Below the pieces are notes generated by a model. That model was given only the letters and a program-made list of their open reading frames with translations. It was not told the DNA's origin and ran no database searches. Of a stretch of 64,000 bases of DNA, positions 1 to 9,785 are shown piece by piece (within the stretch, counting starts at the first letter, position 1; each line of letters begins with the position of its first letter). Source of the DNA: Cordylochernes scorpioides (taxonomy: Eukaryota; Arthropoda; Arachnida; Pseudoscorpiones; Chernetidae); assembly GCA_030710605.1 (NCBI GenBank), contig CP092880.1, forward strand, positions 2,026,862 through 2,090,861, in the 5' to 3' direction. The position numbers and the translations under genes were made by a program.

Positions 1-70
1 ATTTTTGAAATAAAAGAAACTTATCCTCGGAATTTATTTATGTTTGCTACTTACACATAGTATCAAATAT

Positions 71-431
71 ACAGTAGAACTACCTCTCTGTAAAACAACA
101 CCTGGTTACAGAGCAAAAATGTCATTTAGGAAGAGGTATCCTCTTACCGGAGAGTTACTAATTACAGTAAAACCTCTCTGTAAAGGACACCTAATTGCAG
201 AGCAAAAGTGTCTTTTATGAAGAGGTGTCCTCTTACCAGAGAGTTGTTAAGTAGTAAAAATGGTAATTCTGACAATGAAAACTGTCCTTTGTAGAGAGGT
301 GTCCTCTAGCCGGAGCATTCTCTCATGGGAGTTCTGCTGTAGTAAAAAATGGCAATTTTGGTGAAAAAACTGTCTTGTGTAGAGAGGCATCCTCTAGTGG
401 AAGTGCCTTCTCATGAAGGTTCTCCTGTATA
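71..431. repeat. Pogo/Tigger-like MITE (family A), head-to-tail units
   Basis: A TA dinucleotide is followed by CAGTAGAACTACCTCTCTG. Related units recur near 170 and 250, and the block closes near 345 and 430 with the reverse complement (ending TCTGCTGTA and CTCCTGTA). Ends beginning CAGT beside TA are typical of pogo/Tigger non-autonomous elements. Related copies lie at 24403-24724, 42955-43046, 43441-43598 and 47110-47505. No coding capacity. Confidence 0.6.
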
Positions 432-939
432 CAATAAATCTTATATTAACGAATTTTAAGATCCTATATAATAAATTTGTTAATCTGAAAATATTGAATC
501 GGTGCAGCAAACTACATTCTAGAAGAACATCAGTGAAACGTTGAAGAAGATATCCGAAAAATTTGAGTAAACAGGTAAAGAAGGAAGTATGCAGGAATCC
601 CCCCCAAGGAAGTGACGGATGACAGATTCCAGAAGGTAAGGATGGACAGACAGTCCGGCTGGGAATCATGGGGAAAGAAGCCGCTAGAGCAGTTAGCCTG
701 AAGATGGGATAGTGCGCCCAAATGAATTTCTGTGTGGGAAGTGTGTGACATTGGTGTCGTAGGAAGAAGTGACAAGTTGTCTGCGGGAGTGTGGATGATC
801 TTGAAAGACTGTGCCAGGAGAGCCTGACATTGGAGCAACCTACAAGACAATGTAGTCCAGCCTGTACAGTGTGGAGCGGGACACAAGAGTGACATCCATG
901 GCACCAAGAATACCTTTGATGGCTGTAGTTTATGGCAAG

Positions 940-1325
940 TCCTCCTCTTCTTCTTCTTTCTTATCTCCACTCAATCATATTAGGTTATCAAGTTTGTAAA
1001 GCTTGAGACTTTTGGAAAAGAGATTTGACAACCATCATGATTGGGTGAAGTAGAATGTGTTTGCCTTTGTCATTAAGACTGGGAGCACTACTCAGTGGCA
1101 GGCCAACTTAGCTCCAAAAGAAATGGCCGCCTCTGACATGAGGAACAGACGCCATGTGCAGCCGCTCCTAACATGGAGTACAAACACTGCTTATCCTGTA
1201 TTCCTGGATCAGGAGCCCTTACAGAGTATTATCAGCATGGCCAGCTGAACCCAGGTTTTTTAGCGAGCTTGTTACTGCTCCCCCTCCTCCTTTTTCATCT
1301 GGGCTTGGGACGGGCAAAGGCTATT
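940..1325 (+). repeat. Dispersed SINE-like repeat (family B)
   Basis: Starts in a CTT-rich tract, continues through a segment ending near the words GGGAGCACTACTCAGTGG, and finishes in a CT-rich stretch before GGGCTTGGGA. The same order of blocks recurs at 7790-8360 (minus), 17355-17487 (minus), 44050-44430 (minus), 44730-45085 (plus) and 47510-48075 (plus). Short ORFs inside it are not conserved as proteins. I see no clear pol III boxes, so it may be a LINE or retroposon tail rather than a true SINE. Bases 436-930 hold nothing I recognise. Confidence 0.55.
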
Positions 1326-1689
1326 GTACTCCTTCTGTACTACGTGTAACAAAGCACCAACTTTTTCTGCATCTCTTAGGAACTTGCATGTGTTATCTTT
1401 GTACCATCCTGATCAGACAAAGAGCGGAGTCTGGGTATGATGCAACAATATGTAAAGTCAAATTCTAGGCTTAACTAACAAAATTCTACAGCAAAGGTAA
1501 TATTTGGTGGGGAAAAAAATCATATTTCCTTTTTTATATAAAGTATTTGGGGGAATAAGTGTAATTTTGAAAGTTAAGTTTGATTTATATTCACATTTTA
1601 ATAAAATTCACAATTTTGTCAGGACTTTTTGAAAAATGGGTTAAAATGAGGTTTGTTAATATGAGATTTTACTGCATATTGCTAAGAAA

Positions 1690-1812
1690 ATATGAGGACC
1701 TTTGGGAGAGGCCACTGCTTATTATAAAACAGCTTGAGGAGCATTAACTCATGGAATTTGTGTAATCGTTACATAAGGGGATAAGAAACAACATCAAAAC
1801 AACAACAAAACA
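1690..1812 (-). repeat. Retroposon fragment with (CAA)n tail (family C)
   Basis: On the minus strand this begins with a GTTGTT tract followed by TCTTATCCCC and ends near CCTCTCCCAAAGGTCC. Copies at 3219-3345, 37300-37425 and 45884-45990 have the same boundaries. The simple (CAA)n/(GTT)n end suggests a retroposed tail. Confidence 0.55.
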
Positions 1813-2060
1813 AGGTAATAAGACCAAATCCAAATAAATAAATAGTGTGTGACGTTTCGGTAACAGCATTGTTACCATCTTCAGACAAAAGTACTGAATG
1901 TACTTTTTCTGAATGTACTGCATTCAGTACTTTTGTCTGAAGATGGTAACAACGCTGTTACCGAAACGTCACACACTATTTATTTATTTGGATTTGGTCT
2001 TATTACCTTGTTTTATAATCTATAATCTAAATTGTGCCTTATCAAAACAACAACAAGAAA
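1805..2060. repeat. Palindromic PLE-like element with hammerhead-like hairpin
   Basis: Two inverted copies of one sequence meet near 1905-1925. The plus-oriented copy holds CTGAAGATGG at 1937-1946, a GGTAAC/GTTACC stem with a six-base loop, then CGAAACGTC ending at 1970. That order (CTGANGA, stem II, GAAA, short stem III, GTC) is the layout of a hammerhead ribozyme with minimal stem III as found in Penelope-like elements, except for one extra U between CTGAAGA and the stem. The family's outer ends read AAGGTAATAAGACC and GATAAGGCACAATTTGG. No reverse transcriptase is present here. Confidence 0.5.
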
Positions 2061-2334
2061 ATATGATCTGAGAAATGGAAGACAAAGAATTAAAGAGCTG
2101 TAAATGGCTGCCAATGTGATGGACAGATCCCAAACATATTTGGCAGCCAATTGAAGCAGAGAGAAAGTGAGTAAGCACTCTGCCGGCTGATGTCAGCAAG
2201 GAGAAACTATCTGTCCACTGATAGTGTATTTATAGTGCTGAGTTGAGAGAACAGATATCTTATCAGCTCTTTTTGTATCAGTGGCCTCTTCATTTGTGAC
2301 AAGTTCCTGCTTCCTAGCATCATTCTGGTCTCCG

Positions 2335-2475
2335 TACACGTGTGTGAGCATGCATGCATGTGTGTGTGTGTGCGTGCTTGTGGGCATATGTGCATGTATG
2401 TGTGGGTGCGTGCATATGGGTGTGCATACATGCATGTGTGTGTGTTCGTGCATGTATGCATGCTTTTTTTTTTTG
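2335..2475. repeat. TG/TGTG(C/A) microsatellite plus T tract
   Basis: Alternating TG with CATG and GTGC interruptions, ending in a run of T. Open frames across it on both strands are low-complexity Cys/His/Val artefacts. Confidence 0.85.
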
Positions 2476-2668
2476 CTTATCCCTATTATACAAGGTACAG
2501 GCCATGATAATCATGGTGGGCAAAAGTAGGCGACTGCTTTTACTGTAAGTGCACCACATGTCTAAACATGTGAAAAGCAGTTCGAATTTGCACTTACAAA
2601 TGTGCCAGAGCCCTGTTTGGTTACTTGCACTTGATGGTGGGGTTGGACTTTTGCAAGAATCGGGGGCC
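2476..2668 (-). repeat. SINE family A, tRNA-less 3' portion
   Basis: Minus-strand copy of the body and tail of the SINE seen complete at 3636-3945: the ATGATTATCATGG hairpin, the ACATGTCTAAACATGT block and the GGTGGGGTTGGACTTTTGCA block. The tRNA-like head is missing. Confidence 0.65.
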
Positions 2669-2739
2669 ATTGTATGCATGCTAGTGTGTGTAATATCCTA
2701 CACATGGCTCCTATACCACTTCATTTACATACTAGATCT

Positions 2740-3213
2740 TCTGCCCTAAGTGATTGCTTAACCATACAAAGAAATATTTGTGCGCCTTAGTGATGCAATA
2801 AGAAGAAAAAGAAACCAACTCTCTAAGTCAAAACAGTGGAAATTGGTACATGATAATGCCCCTCCTCATAGATCCATTATTATTCAAGACTATTTAGCCA
2901 AACACTCTGTATCTGTCTTGCCGCATCCTCCTTACTCTCCTGATATCGCCCCATGTGATTTCTTCTTCTTTCCAAAACTTAAAATGACGTTAAAAGAGAG
3001 GCCCTATCCATCATCATCAGAATTAATTGAAAATGCAACAGTAGAGCTAAACAAGCTTAGAAAAATTGACTTTGAACTAGCATTTCAACAGCTTTTTTCA
3101 CACTGGAAAAAATGTGTAGATAACCAAGGCTCCTATTTTGAAAAATTTGATGTTTAAATTACTATACTATGAATAAATATTTAATTTTAAAAAGTTCGGG
3201 AACTTTTTGATAC
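2740..3213 (+). pseudogene. 5'-truncated mariner transposase, C-terminal half
   Basis: Frame 2780-3157 encodes the distal part of a mariner-family transposase: LVHDNAPPHRS (second catalytic Asp) and HPPYSPDIAPCDFFFF (third Asp). Thirty-four residues separate the two Asp, which is the DD34D signature. The frame ends naturally at 3157, and about 40 bases on a TIR-like end (AAGTTCGGGAACTTTTTG) closes the element near 3213. Everything upstream of the second Asp, including the helix-turn-helix and first Asp, is gone, so it cannot encode an active enzyme. It is a different subfamily from the mariner at 56750-58041. Confidence 0.85.
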
Positions 3214-3218
3214 TGTTT

Positions 3219-3345
3219 TTGTTGTTGTTTCTTATCCCCTTGTGTAAAGATCACACAAATTCCATGAATCCATGCTCCTCGAGCTGTTTTATGATAAGCA
3301 GCAGCCTCTCCCAAAGGTCCTGTTTAGTGCACCTTGTATATATAT
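3219..3345 (+). repeat. Retroposon fragment with (GTT)n end (family C)
   Basis: Abuts the mariner remnant. Begins GTTGTTGTTTCTTATCCCC and ends in CTCTCCCAAAGGTCC, matching the copies at 1690, 37300 and 45884. Confidence 0.55.
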
Positions 3346-3635
3346 TGTATAGCCTCAGTACCAGTGATGATAAGACTTCAAATACCATCATCATCCTCTT
3401 AGTATTCCCAACTCAGAAATATGTAATTTAGGCCAATAATTTGCATATGCCAGGTAAACCTAAAACAATGAAACTTTCCAGACCTTATCTCTTCTATCAT
3501 GGAAGAGTTTCATAAGATTGGGAAACTACTGTAGAAACACAGCTATGCAGAACACATTGTTTCTAGAGATAATAGACAATGACACTAGGATATCCATCAG
3601 TAGAGTATCTCTATCAACTTCTACTTGTAGTTCAG

Positions 3636-3945
3636 GGGGTCGGTGGAAGGATGGTCTAAACCATTGGTTATCGACCGCTACGACCCGGGTTCGATTCCCG
3701 CATTGGGCACTTTTTTCTGATTAAAAAAAAAAATGTTCCAATGGCCCCCAATTCTTGCTAAAGTCCAACCCCACCAGCGAGTGCAAGTAACCAAACGAGG
3801 TTCTGGCATATTTGTAAGTACAAAGTCGAACTGCTTTTCACATGTGTAGACATGTGGTACACTTACAGTTAAAAGCAGTCGCCTACTTCTACCCACCATG
3901 ATTATCATGGCCTGTACCACATATAAGGGATAAGCAAAAAAAACT
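3636..3945 (+). repeat. tRNA-derived SINE (family A), full-length copy 1
   Basis: The head GGGGTCGGTGGAAGG...GGTTCGATTCCCGC contains a pol III B-box-like core (GGTTCGATTCC) and ends in a T/A tract near 3715-3733. The body follows (CCAACCCCACCAGCGAG, then ACATGTGTAGACATGT). The tail forms a small hairpin (CATGATTATCATG) and ends GGGATAAGC plus A. Other full copies are at 9480-9785 and 14148-14450; fragments are at 2476, 4790, 6200, 20610 and 23070. Confidence 0.75.
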
Positions 3946-3954
3946 TGTAGTTGA

Positions 3955-4054
3955 NNNNNNNNNNNNNNNNNNNNNNNNNNNNNNNNNNNNNNNNNNNNNN
4001 NNNNNNNNNNNNNNNNNNNNNNNNNNNNNNNNNNNNNNNNNNNNNNNNNNNNNN
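3955..4054. other. Assembly gap (100 N)
   Basis: Exactly 100 N, a conventional placeholder, so the true distance is unknown. It lies immediately 3' of the SINE tail. Open frames across it are meaningless. Confidence 0.99.
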
Positions 4055-4780
4055 CAAAGTCACAAGTTTAATGTTTAAAAAAATGGAAGACAGTTTCAAC
4101 ACTTCCTTCCAATCTGCCTTGATCTCAACTCCTATCCAGAAAATAACACAAAAAAAGTTAATATCCACAGACCTGACACCTTAACATGTTTGAGAGGAGA
4201 TAGGAAAAACAAAGACTTTTTTCTCAGTTGATGTTGATACAAGATTCCACTTCTGTCTTCATAAGGTATGATGCAATGTTGAAAGAAATTTCCAAGTGAA
4301 TTGTGTAGAGCTTCTGTAAGAGGAGTCAATCAGGCCAACTGGGCTCATGAACCAGCTGATATTTACCCTCTGGGTCTAAATTAGATAAAGAAGGGAGGCT
4401 GAGAGAGAGAGGGGAATTATTTGTTCAGAAAACTCCATTTTCTTCTTATCCATTGACTTCGGTAAAAATTTCCTTACACAGAAATTCCTTATTCTTTCTT
4501 ACCTCTACTCAATCGTCATATCAGGGTATCAAGCCTGTAGAGCTTGTTGATGGTGTCTGCCAGGGATGAGTAGAGCTCATCAATGGATAAACCAATGCAG
4601 AAAATGATGTGGTTTGGGGTTTCAGATTAAAAATTGCACTCTTTTTTTTTTAATTGAATAATTATTAAGACATTATTTGAAGATTTAATCATAATGAATT
4701 CATTATGATAAATAGGTTATTAGAGGTGTAGCTAAACTTTTGATTTTTCACAGCCGTGAATCCTTCCATGGAGGACTTTT
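4055..4780. other. No gene seen; family B-related fragment
   Basis: Bases 4495-4625 share the CTCTACTCAATCG...TATCAAGCCTGTAGAGC block with 47525-47660. The rest is AT-rich sequence with no ORF or repeat I can assign. Confidence 0.5.
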
Positions 4781-4914
4781 TTTTCAGAAAATGCCTTTAA
4801 TAATTCCAACCATACCAGTGAATTCAATTAACCAAATGGGGCTCTGGAAAACATGTAAGTGAAAATGCTAAACTGATTTCTACATTGATAAGGCACAATT
4901 TGGATTATAGATTA

Positions 4915-5752
4915 CTAGACGAATGGCCCGGGCAACGCCCGGGTTTTACCCGAGTGCGCATATATTTTAAAAACGTTTTAATTCAAATATTATTCGTTAC
5001 AATTATAAATTGGCGCCATGGATGTCACTCTTGTGAAACGTCCCGTTCCAAACTGTGTGTTTTTAAAATGTTTTAATTAAAATACTATTCGTTACAATTA
5101 TAAATTGGCGCCGTGGATGTCTCTCTTGTGAAACGTCCCGCCCCAAACTGTGTGTGTCTTGAAAATATAAAAATAAAAATGTGAATTTTCATAAATATTT
5201 CATCATGTCGATTTTCTTTTTGCATTTCACCTACTAAATCGATAGAGATAATTACATTTGCAACATGAACTTAGGTATATTGACTAAATAGAAAACTGCA
5301 TAGTAATAAAGATCATTTTTTAAAGGCACCATATCATTTTTTTTTTCAATAAAATCGAAACAAAAATTAACGATAAATAACGACAATTGCCTTAAAAAGA
5401 AATTGCCTTAAAAAAAAAGAAACATTCGCGGCGATTTTGTCTTGCATTCGTTTATACAATTATTATATACGAATGACCCGGGCAACGCCCGGGTTTTACC
5501 CGATTAAATGCTTTTATTCAAATACTATTCATTACAATTATTAATTGGCGCCGTGGATGTCATTCTTGTATAATATATAAATGAGTTTTAAAAATTGTAA
5601 AAAAAAAAAAAAATGCATCGGCCAGGAATCGAACCCGGGCCGCCCGCGTGGCAGGCGAGCATTCTACCACTGAACCACCGATGGTTATGAAAAATCCCAT
5701 CCGTGAGCTTCAAACAGACAAACAGACAGAATAAGGCAAATATATAAGTAGA
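4915..5752 (-). mobile_element. Non-autonomous Helitron carrying tRNA-Gly (copy 1)
   Basis: Read on the minus strand it begins TCTACTTATATATTTGCC at 5752 and ends ...GTCTAG at 4915, preceded by the GC-rich CCCGGGCGTTGCCCGGG hairpin. TC start, hairpin and CTAG end are Helitron hallmarks. It sits between A and T inside a PLE-like repeat: joining bases up to 4914 to 5753 onward restores the uninterrupted ATAGATTATAAACACAAGG found near 6505. A second hairpin/3' end lies inside at about 5470-5505. It encodes no Rep/helicase, so it must be mobilised in trans. It carries the tRNA-Gly sequence at 5614-5684 and is an inverted duplicate of 41543-42382. Confidence 0.8.
5614..5684 (-). tRNA. tRNA-Gly(GCC)-like, inside Helitron copy 1
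   Basis: A 71-base cloverleaf. Anticodon loop CTGCCAC gives GCC (Gly). The D arm (GGTTCAGTGGTAG) and T arm (GGTTCGATTCC) match eukaryotic tRNA-Gly-GCC. The acceptor 5' base is C instead of G (CCATCGG versus GCATCGG), so pair 1-72 is lost, and the T stem has one C-to-T change. Downstream is an oligo-T tract that could end pol III transcription. The mobile context and the lost pair suggest a pseudogene or weakly functional copy. Confidence 0.8.
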
Positions 5753-6140
5753 TAAACACAAGGTAATAAGACCAAATCCAAATAAATAAATAGTGTGTGA
5801 TGTTTCAGTAACAGCGCTGTTACCATCTTCAGACAAAAGTACTACATTCAGTACTTTTGTCTGAAGATGGTAACAACGCTGTTACCGAAATGTCACACAC
5901 TATTTATTTATTTGGATTTGGTCTTATTACCTTGTTTTGATATTTATCTGAGAAACACAGAATATTATTCTTAGAATTAAAAGTGGAAAAAACCCAATTG
6001 AAGATGGTAACAACGCTGTTACCGAAATGTCACACACTATTTATTTATTTATTTGGATTTGGTCTTATTACCTTGTTTTGATATTTATCTGAGAAACACA
6101 GAATATTATTCTTAGAATTAAAAGTGGAAAAAACCCAATT
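5753..6140. repeat. PLE-like palindrome plus ~139 bp tandem duplication
   Basis: The rest of the element split by the Helitron: an inverted pair of hammerhead-like hairpins around 5815-5895. The block 5861-5999, which runs from the hairpin through a unique stretch to GGAAAAAACCCAATT, is repeated almost exactly at 6001-6139. The duplication is direct and local. Confidence 0.6.
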
Positions 6141-6479
6141 TTTTATTTTCAAATATAATTAAAAGCATATCTATAAATATCATTTATATTTCCTCTCTAG
6201 TTGTACACTTACAGTAAAAAATAGCCGCTAACTACCCACAATGATTATCATGGCATACTTAGGATAAGTACCACTACCACTATCATCTATTTATAAGGCA
6301 ATAACTCACCATCTATATATAAGAAGTGAAAGAATTAAAACACGAATGTTTCTTTTATACATAAAATCAAACTTCTACTGGCCTTACTGTAATGAAAAAT
6401 TATTGGGAGGGTTTGTCTCATCAGTGGTGAACCTTCCCAGTATTTCTTTCATTGCAGGAAGAACAGTAGAAGTTTGTTA

Positions 6480-6680
6480 TGATAAGGCACAATTTGGATT
6501 ATAGATTATAAACACAAGGTAATAAGACCACACAAATCCAAATAAATAAATAGTGTGTGACGTTTCGGTAACAGCGTTGTTACCATCTTTGTCACAGACA
6601 AATTTTGTCTGAAGATGGTAACAACGCTGAAACGTCACACACTATTTATTTATTTGGATTTGGTTTTATTACCTTGTGAG
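6480..6680. repeat. PLE-like palindrome (complete outer ends)
   Basis: Begins GATAAGGCACAATTTGGATT and contains two opposed hairpin cores meeting near 6595. It provides the uninterrupted version of the site occupied by the Helitron at 4915-5752. One core has lost the stem half and GAAAC spacing. Between 6140 and 6480 there is only a SINE-A tail fragment (6196-6270) and a GGGAGGG/CTCATCAGTGGTGAACC fragment of the family described at 10235-10985. Confidence 0.55.
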
Positions 6681-6714
6681 TAGAAGTTTGTTTTATGTGT
6701 AAAATAAACATTCA

Positions 6715-6895
6715 TTATTTATCGTGCAACTGAAAGTTGCTGATGGCTTGCGCCATCTATCGGAATAAATATCAACTATTCTCGTAGATTTTTAATTATT
6801 CCAGAATTGGCCAAATACCCATTCAACGAGAATAGTTGATATTTATTCCGATAGATGGCGCAAGCCATCAGCAACTTTCATTTGCACGATAAGTA
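6715..6895. repeat. Inverted repeat, GCGCCATC-type PLE-like terminus
   Basis: The arm AACTGAAAGTTGCTGATGGC...ATCAACTATTCTCG recurs in reverse at 6825-6890 around a ~45 base spacer containing GGCCAAATACCCATT. The same arm appears at 7585-7690 and at 30705-30900, where it sits beside hammerhead-like sequence and a PLE endonuclease remnant. It is therefore likely a PLE terminus. Confidence 0.5.
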
Positions 6896-7325
6896 GATGC
6901 CCTTTTTCTTAATTTATGCACCTTATCCCAGTACAATATTACATTTGTTCTATTTTTTCACATAAACATTCATGTTTTAATGCATCCATTTCTTACTATG
7001 ATCTATGCATTCTAGAATTACAGGGAGATGGCAAAGTTGACGGTGTCACTGGTGCTCAAGGCTGATGTTCTTAATGACAAAATGTGGATTTGTACTTAAC
7101 TTATCTTCCACTCACAAAATTATTGATCCCTAAGGAACACAACTGGCTGTCGGTAGACAAGTTTCTAAACCATTGACCACTACAATCCAGGATTGAATCT
7201 TTTTTTTTTAATTAAAGGATTATTAATTATTAAATCATTATTTTAAAGACTTAATAAAGAGATGATTTTATTTATTGATTGTTGGATTAAAACTTTATTT
7301 TTTATATTTTATTTATGATCCCCAA

Positions 7326-7525
7326 TATAAACACAAGGTAATAAGACCAAATCCAAATAAACGAATAGTGTGTGACATTTCGGTAACAGCGTTGTTACCA
7401 TCTTTGTCACAGACAAATTTTGTCTGAAGATGGTAACAACGCTGAAACGTCACACACTATTTATTTATTTGGATTTGGTCTTATTACCTTGTGTTTATAA
7501 TCTATAATCCAAATTGTGCCTTATC
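7326..7525. repeat. PLE-like palindrome
   Basis: Head-to-head copies of the same family as 6480-6680, including the same internal CATCTTTGTCACAGACAAATTTTG centre arms, so these two share a recent history. The intervening 6895-7326 is AT-rich with no feature I can name. Confidence 0.55.
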
Positions 7526-7584
7526 GATCCCCAATATATCCATACACATTATAAAGAAGTGAGAAAAAAAAGACATATCATCAT

Positions 7585-7700
7585 CATGTAACTAAAAGTT
7601 GCTGATGGCTTGCGCCATCTGTCAGAATAAGTACCAACAAATTGTTGATTTATAATTATTCCAGAATTGGCCATCTATTAGCTACACAATCAGGAGATGT
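7585..7700 (+). repeat. GCGCCATC-type PLE-like terminus fragment
   Basis: Carries AAAGTTGCTGATGGCTTGCG followed by the CAATTATTCCAGAATTGGCC-type block seen at 6780-6825. Single-sided and diverged. Confidence 0.4.
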
Positions 7701-7794
7701 CTCAATTTATCTACCTGAACCCAGTACAGTTTCACTTTTGTAACATTTTTCACATTATCTTGAAGAGGTTTGGATGTTCTGTTGATGACTTAGA

Positions 7795-8360
7795 GTTCTA
7801 ACTCCACCTTTGCCGGTCCCAAGCCCGGATTAAAAAAGAGGGAGCAGCAATAAGCTTGCTAAAAAACCTGGACTCAGCTGGCCCGGCTGATAGTACCGTG
7901 TAAGAATGATAAGGCACAATTTGGATTATAGATTATAAACACAAGGTAATAAGACCAAATCCAAATAAATAAATAGTGTGTGACCTGTAAGGTTTCCTGA
8001 TCCAGGAATTTGAAGGCAGAATTAGCATCTTCCCAACAAACACCATCTGTAAAAAGGAGCAGACAACCCCAGACCATCTACTCTCATACATGGGAGTCAC
8101 CAAGCACCACTTGTACCACAACTAATCCTAAACAAGATATATGTGTCTCCATGACATTGTGTAATGACACATAAAATAATAAATTTTTAATAAATAAATA
8201 AAAGCAATACAGGATGAGCAGCATCTGTACTCCATGTTAGGAGCGTCTACACATAGCGTCTATTCCTCTAGTCAGAGGTGGACATTTCATATTGGAGCTA
8301 AGTCAGCTGCCACTGAGTAGTGCTCCCAGTCTTAATGACAAAGACATTCTACTTCACCCA
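7795..8360 (-). repeat. Family B repeat interrupted by a PLE-like fragment
   Basis: Minus-strand family B blocks (GGTCCCAAGCCCGGAT..., then CACTGAGTAGTGCTCCC near 8310-8330) are split by a PLE-like piece at 7908-7985 and by unassigned sequence to ~8200. The predicted peptides across the junctions are chimeric and not real genes. Confidence 0.5.
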
Positions 8361-8364
8361 GTTA

Positions 8365-8645
8365 TGATAGATTATAAAATAAGGTAATAAGACCAAATCC
8401 AAATAAATAAATAGTGTGTGACGTTTCGGTAACAGCGTTGTTACCATCTTCAGACAAAAGTATTGAATGAGAAATTTTACCACAGCATGTTTTAAATAGT
8501 TACTGTTATCAAGTGTGTAACTTTTTAGTACTTTTGTCTGAAGATGGTAGCACGCTGTTACCGAAACATCACACACTATTTATTTATTTGGATTTGGTCT
8601 TATTACCTTGTGTTTATAATCTATAATCCAAATTGTGCCTTATCA
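8365..8645. repeat. PLE-like palindrome with ~70 bp spacer
   Basis: Opposed hairpin cores at about 8418-8460 (minus) and 8530-8572 (plus), separated by unique sequence. The outer ends match the family (AAGGTAATAAGACC; GATAAGGCACAATTTGG in reverse). Confidence 0.55.
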
Positions 8646-8961
8646 TGATATATAAGAAAGAAGAAGAAGACTAGAGAGTTCCGAGTGGAATTTAATGAGG
8701 TTAATCATAGATTTCAGATTACCCATCATACATAACTCTGCCCTTACAACAAGGCCCCAATTCCAGAATAGGTTTGGCTGTGTTTATTTTGTAAATGTTC
8801 CCTTTGTTTACTTACCTCAAGTTCATCATTGATGTTGTGGGCAATGTGCTGTAACTGGGGAACCTCCTGTTCCATGGCAATCTGGAGAGAACATGCTGGG
8901 AGTTAGAATCTTGTCTGTACAGTACATGTGCTACTAAGTGTTAATATTAACACATATTAGT

Positions 8962-9345
8962 GTAAGGTAATAAGACCAAATCCAAATAAATAATGATTTT
9001 TGATAATAAAGTATACGTCCAAGGATGAAAATCTTTTATTAAATGTTTTTCGAACTTTCATGATAATGATTAATAAAACACAAGGTAATAAGACCAAATC
9101 CAAATAAATAGTATGTGACATTTCAGTAACAGCGTTGTTACCATCATCAGACAAAAGTACTGAATCTTTCAGAAGGATTAAGTTCTTTTGTGTCTGAAGA
9201 AAAAATATCATGTTTTTTTCTCATTCAGTACTTTTGTCTCTGAAGATGGTAACAATGCTGTTACTGAAATGTCACACACTATTTATTTGGATTTGGTCTT
9301 ATTACCTTGTGTTTATAATCTATAATCCAAATTGTACCCCTTATC
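8962..9345. repeat. PLE-like palindrome, nested copies
   Basis: Contains an outer fragment (8962-8995), a minus-oriented core around 9120-9165 and a plus-oriented core around 9225-9275, flanking a T/A-rich spacer. Some cores here read CTGATGATGG, a closer match to the CTGATGA hammerhead box. Bases 8650-8960 hold no recognised feature. Confidence 0.5.
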
Positions 9346-9479
9346 ACGATTAATAAAAGATACTCATCCTCGGATGTTTATTATCTAAAAATTTCTAGCA
9401 AAGGATTATATTCTAAATAAATAACATATGACATTTTGGAAACAGTGTTGTTACCATCATCAGAGACAAAAGTACTGAA

Positions 9480-9785
9480 TAGAGGGTTGATGGAAGGATG
9501 GTCTAAACCGTTGGTTTTCGACCGCTACGACCTGGGTTAAATTCCCTCATTGGGCACTTTTTTCTGATTAAAAAAAAAAAATGCTCCAATGGCTCCCGAT
9601 TCTTGCAAAAATCCAACCGCACCAGCGAGTGCAAGTAACCAAACGGGGCTCTGGTACATTTGAGGTGCAAAGTTGAACTGCTTTTCACATGTGTAGACAT
9701 GTGGTGCACTTACAGTATAAGCAGTCGCCTACCTCTACCCAACATGATTATCATGGCCTGTACCACTAGTGTTTAGGGATAAGCA
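9480..9785 (+). repeat. tRNA-derived SINE (family A), full-length copy 2
   Basis: Same architecture as 3636-3945: GGTGGAAGG head, diverged B-box region (GACCTGGGTTAAATTCC), T/A tract, body, hairpin tail and GGGATAAGC plus A. It is inserted directly after a truncated PLE-like core at 9420-9480. Confidence 0.75.

Noticed and set aside
1057-1248. Recurring MAASDMRNRRHVQPLL-type peptide
   Set aside because: Appears in every family B repeat copy in different states of decay and both orientations; a translated repeat, not a gene.
2193-2679. His/Thr- or Cys/Val-rich ORFs
   Set aside because: Translations of a TG/CA microsatellite in several frames.
3905-4184. ORFs crossing the N gap on both strands
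   Set aside because: Most codons are N; no evidence of coding on either side.
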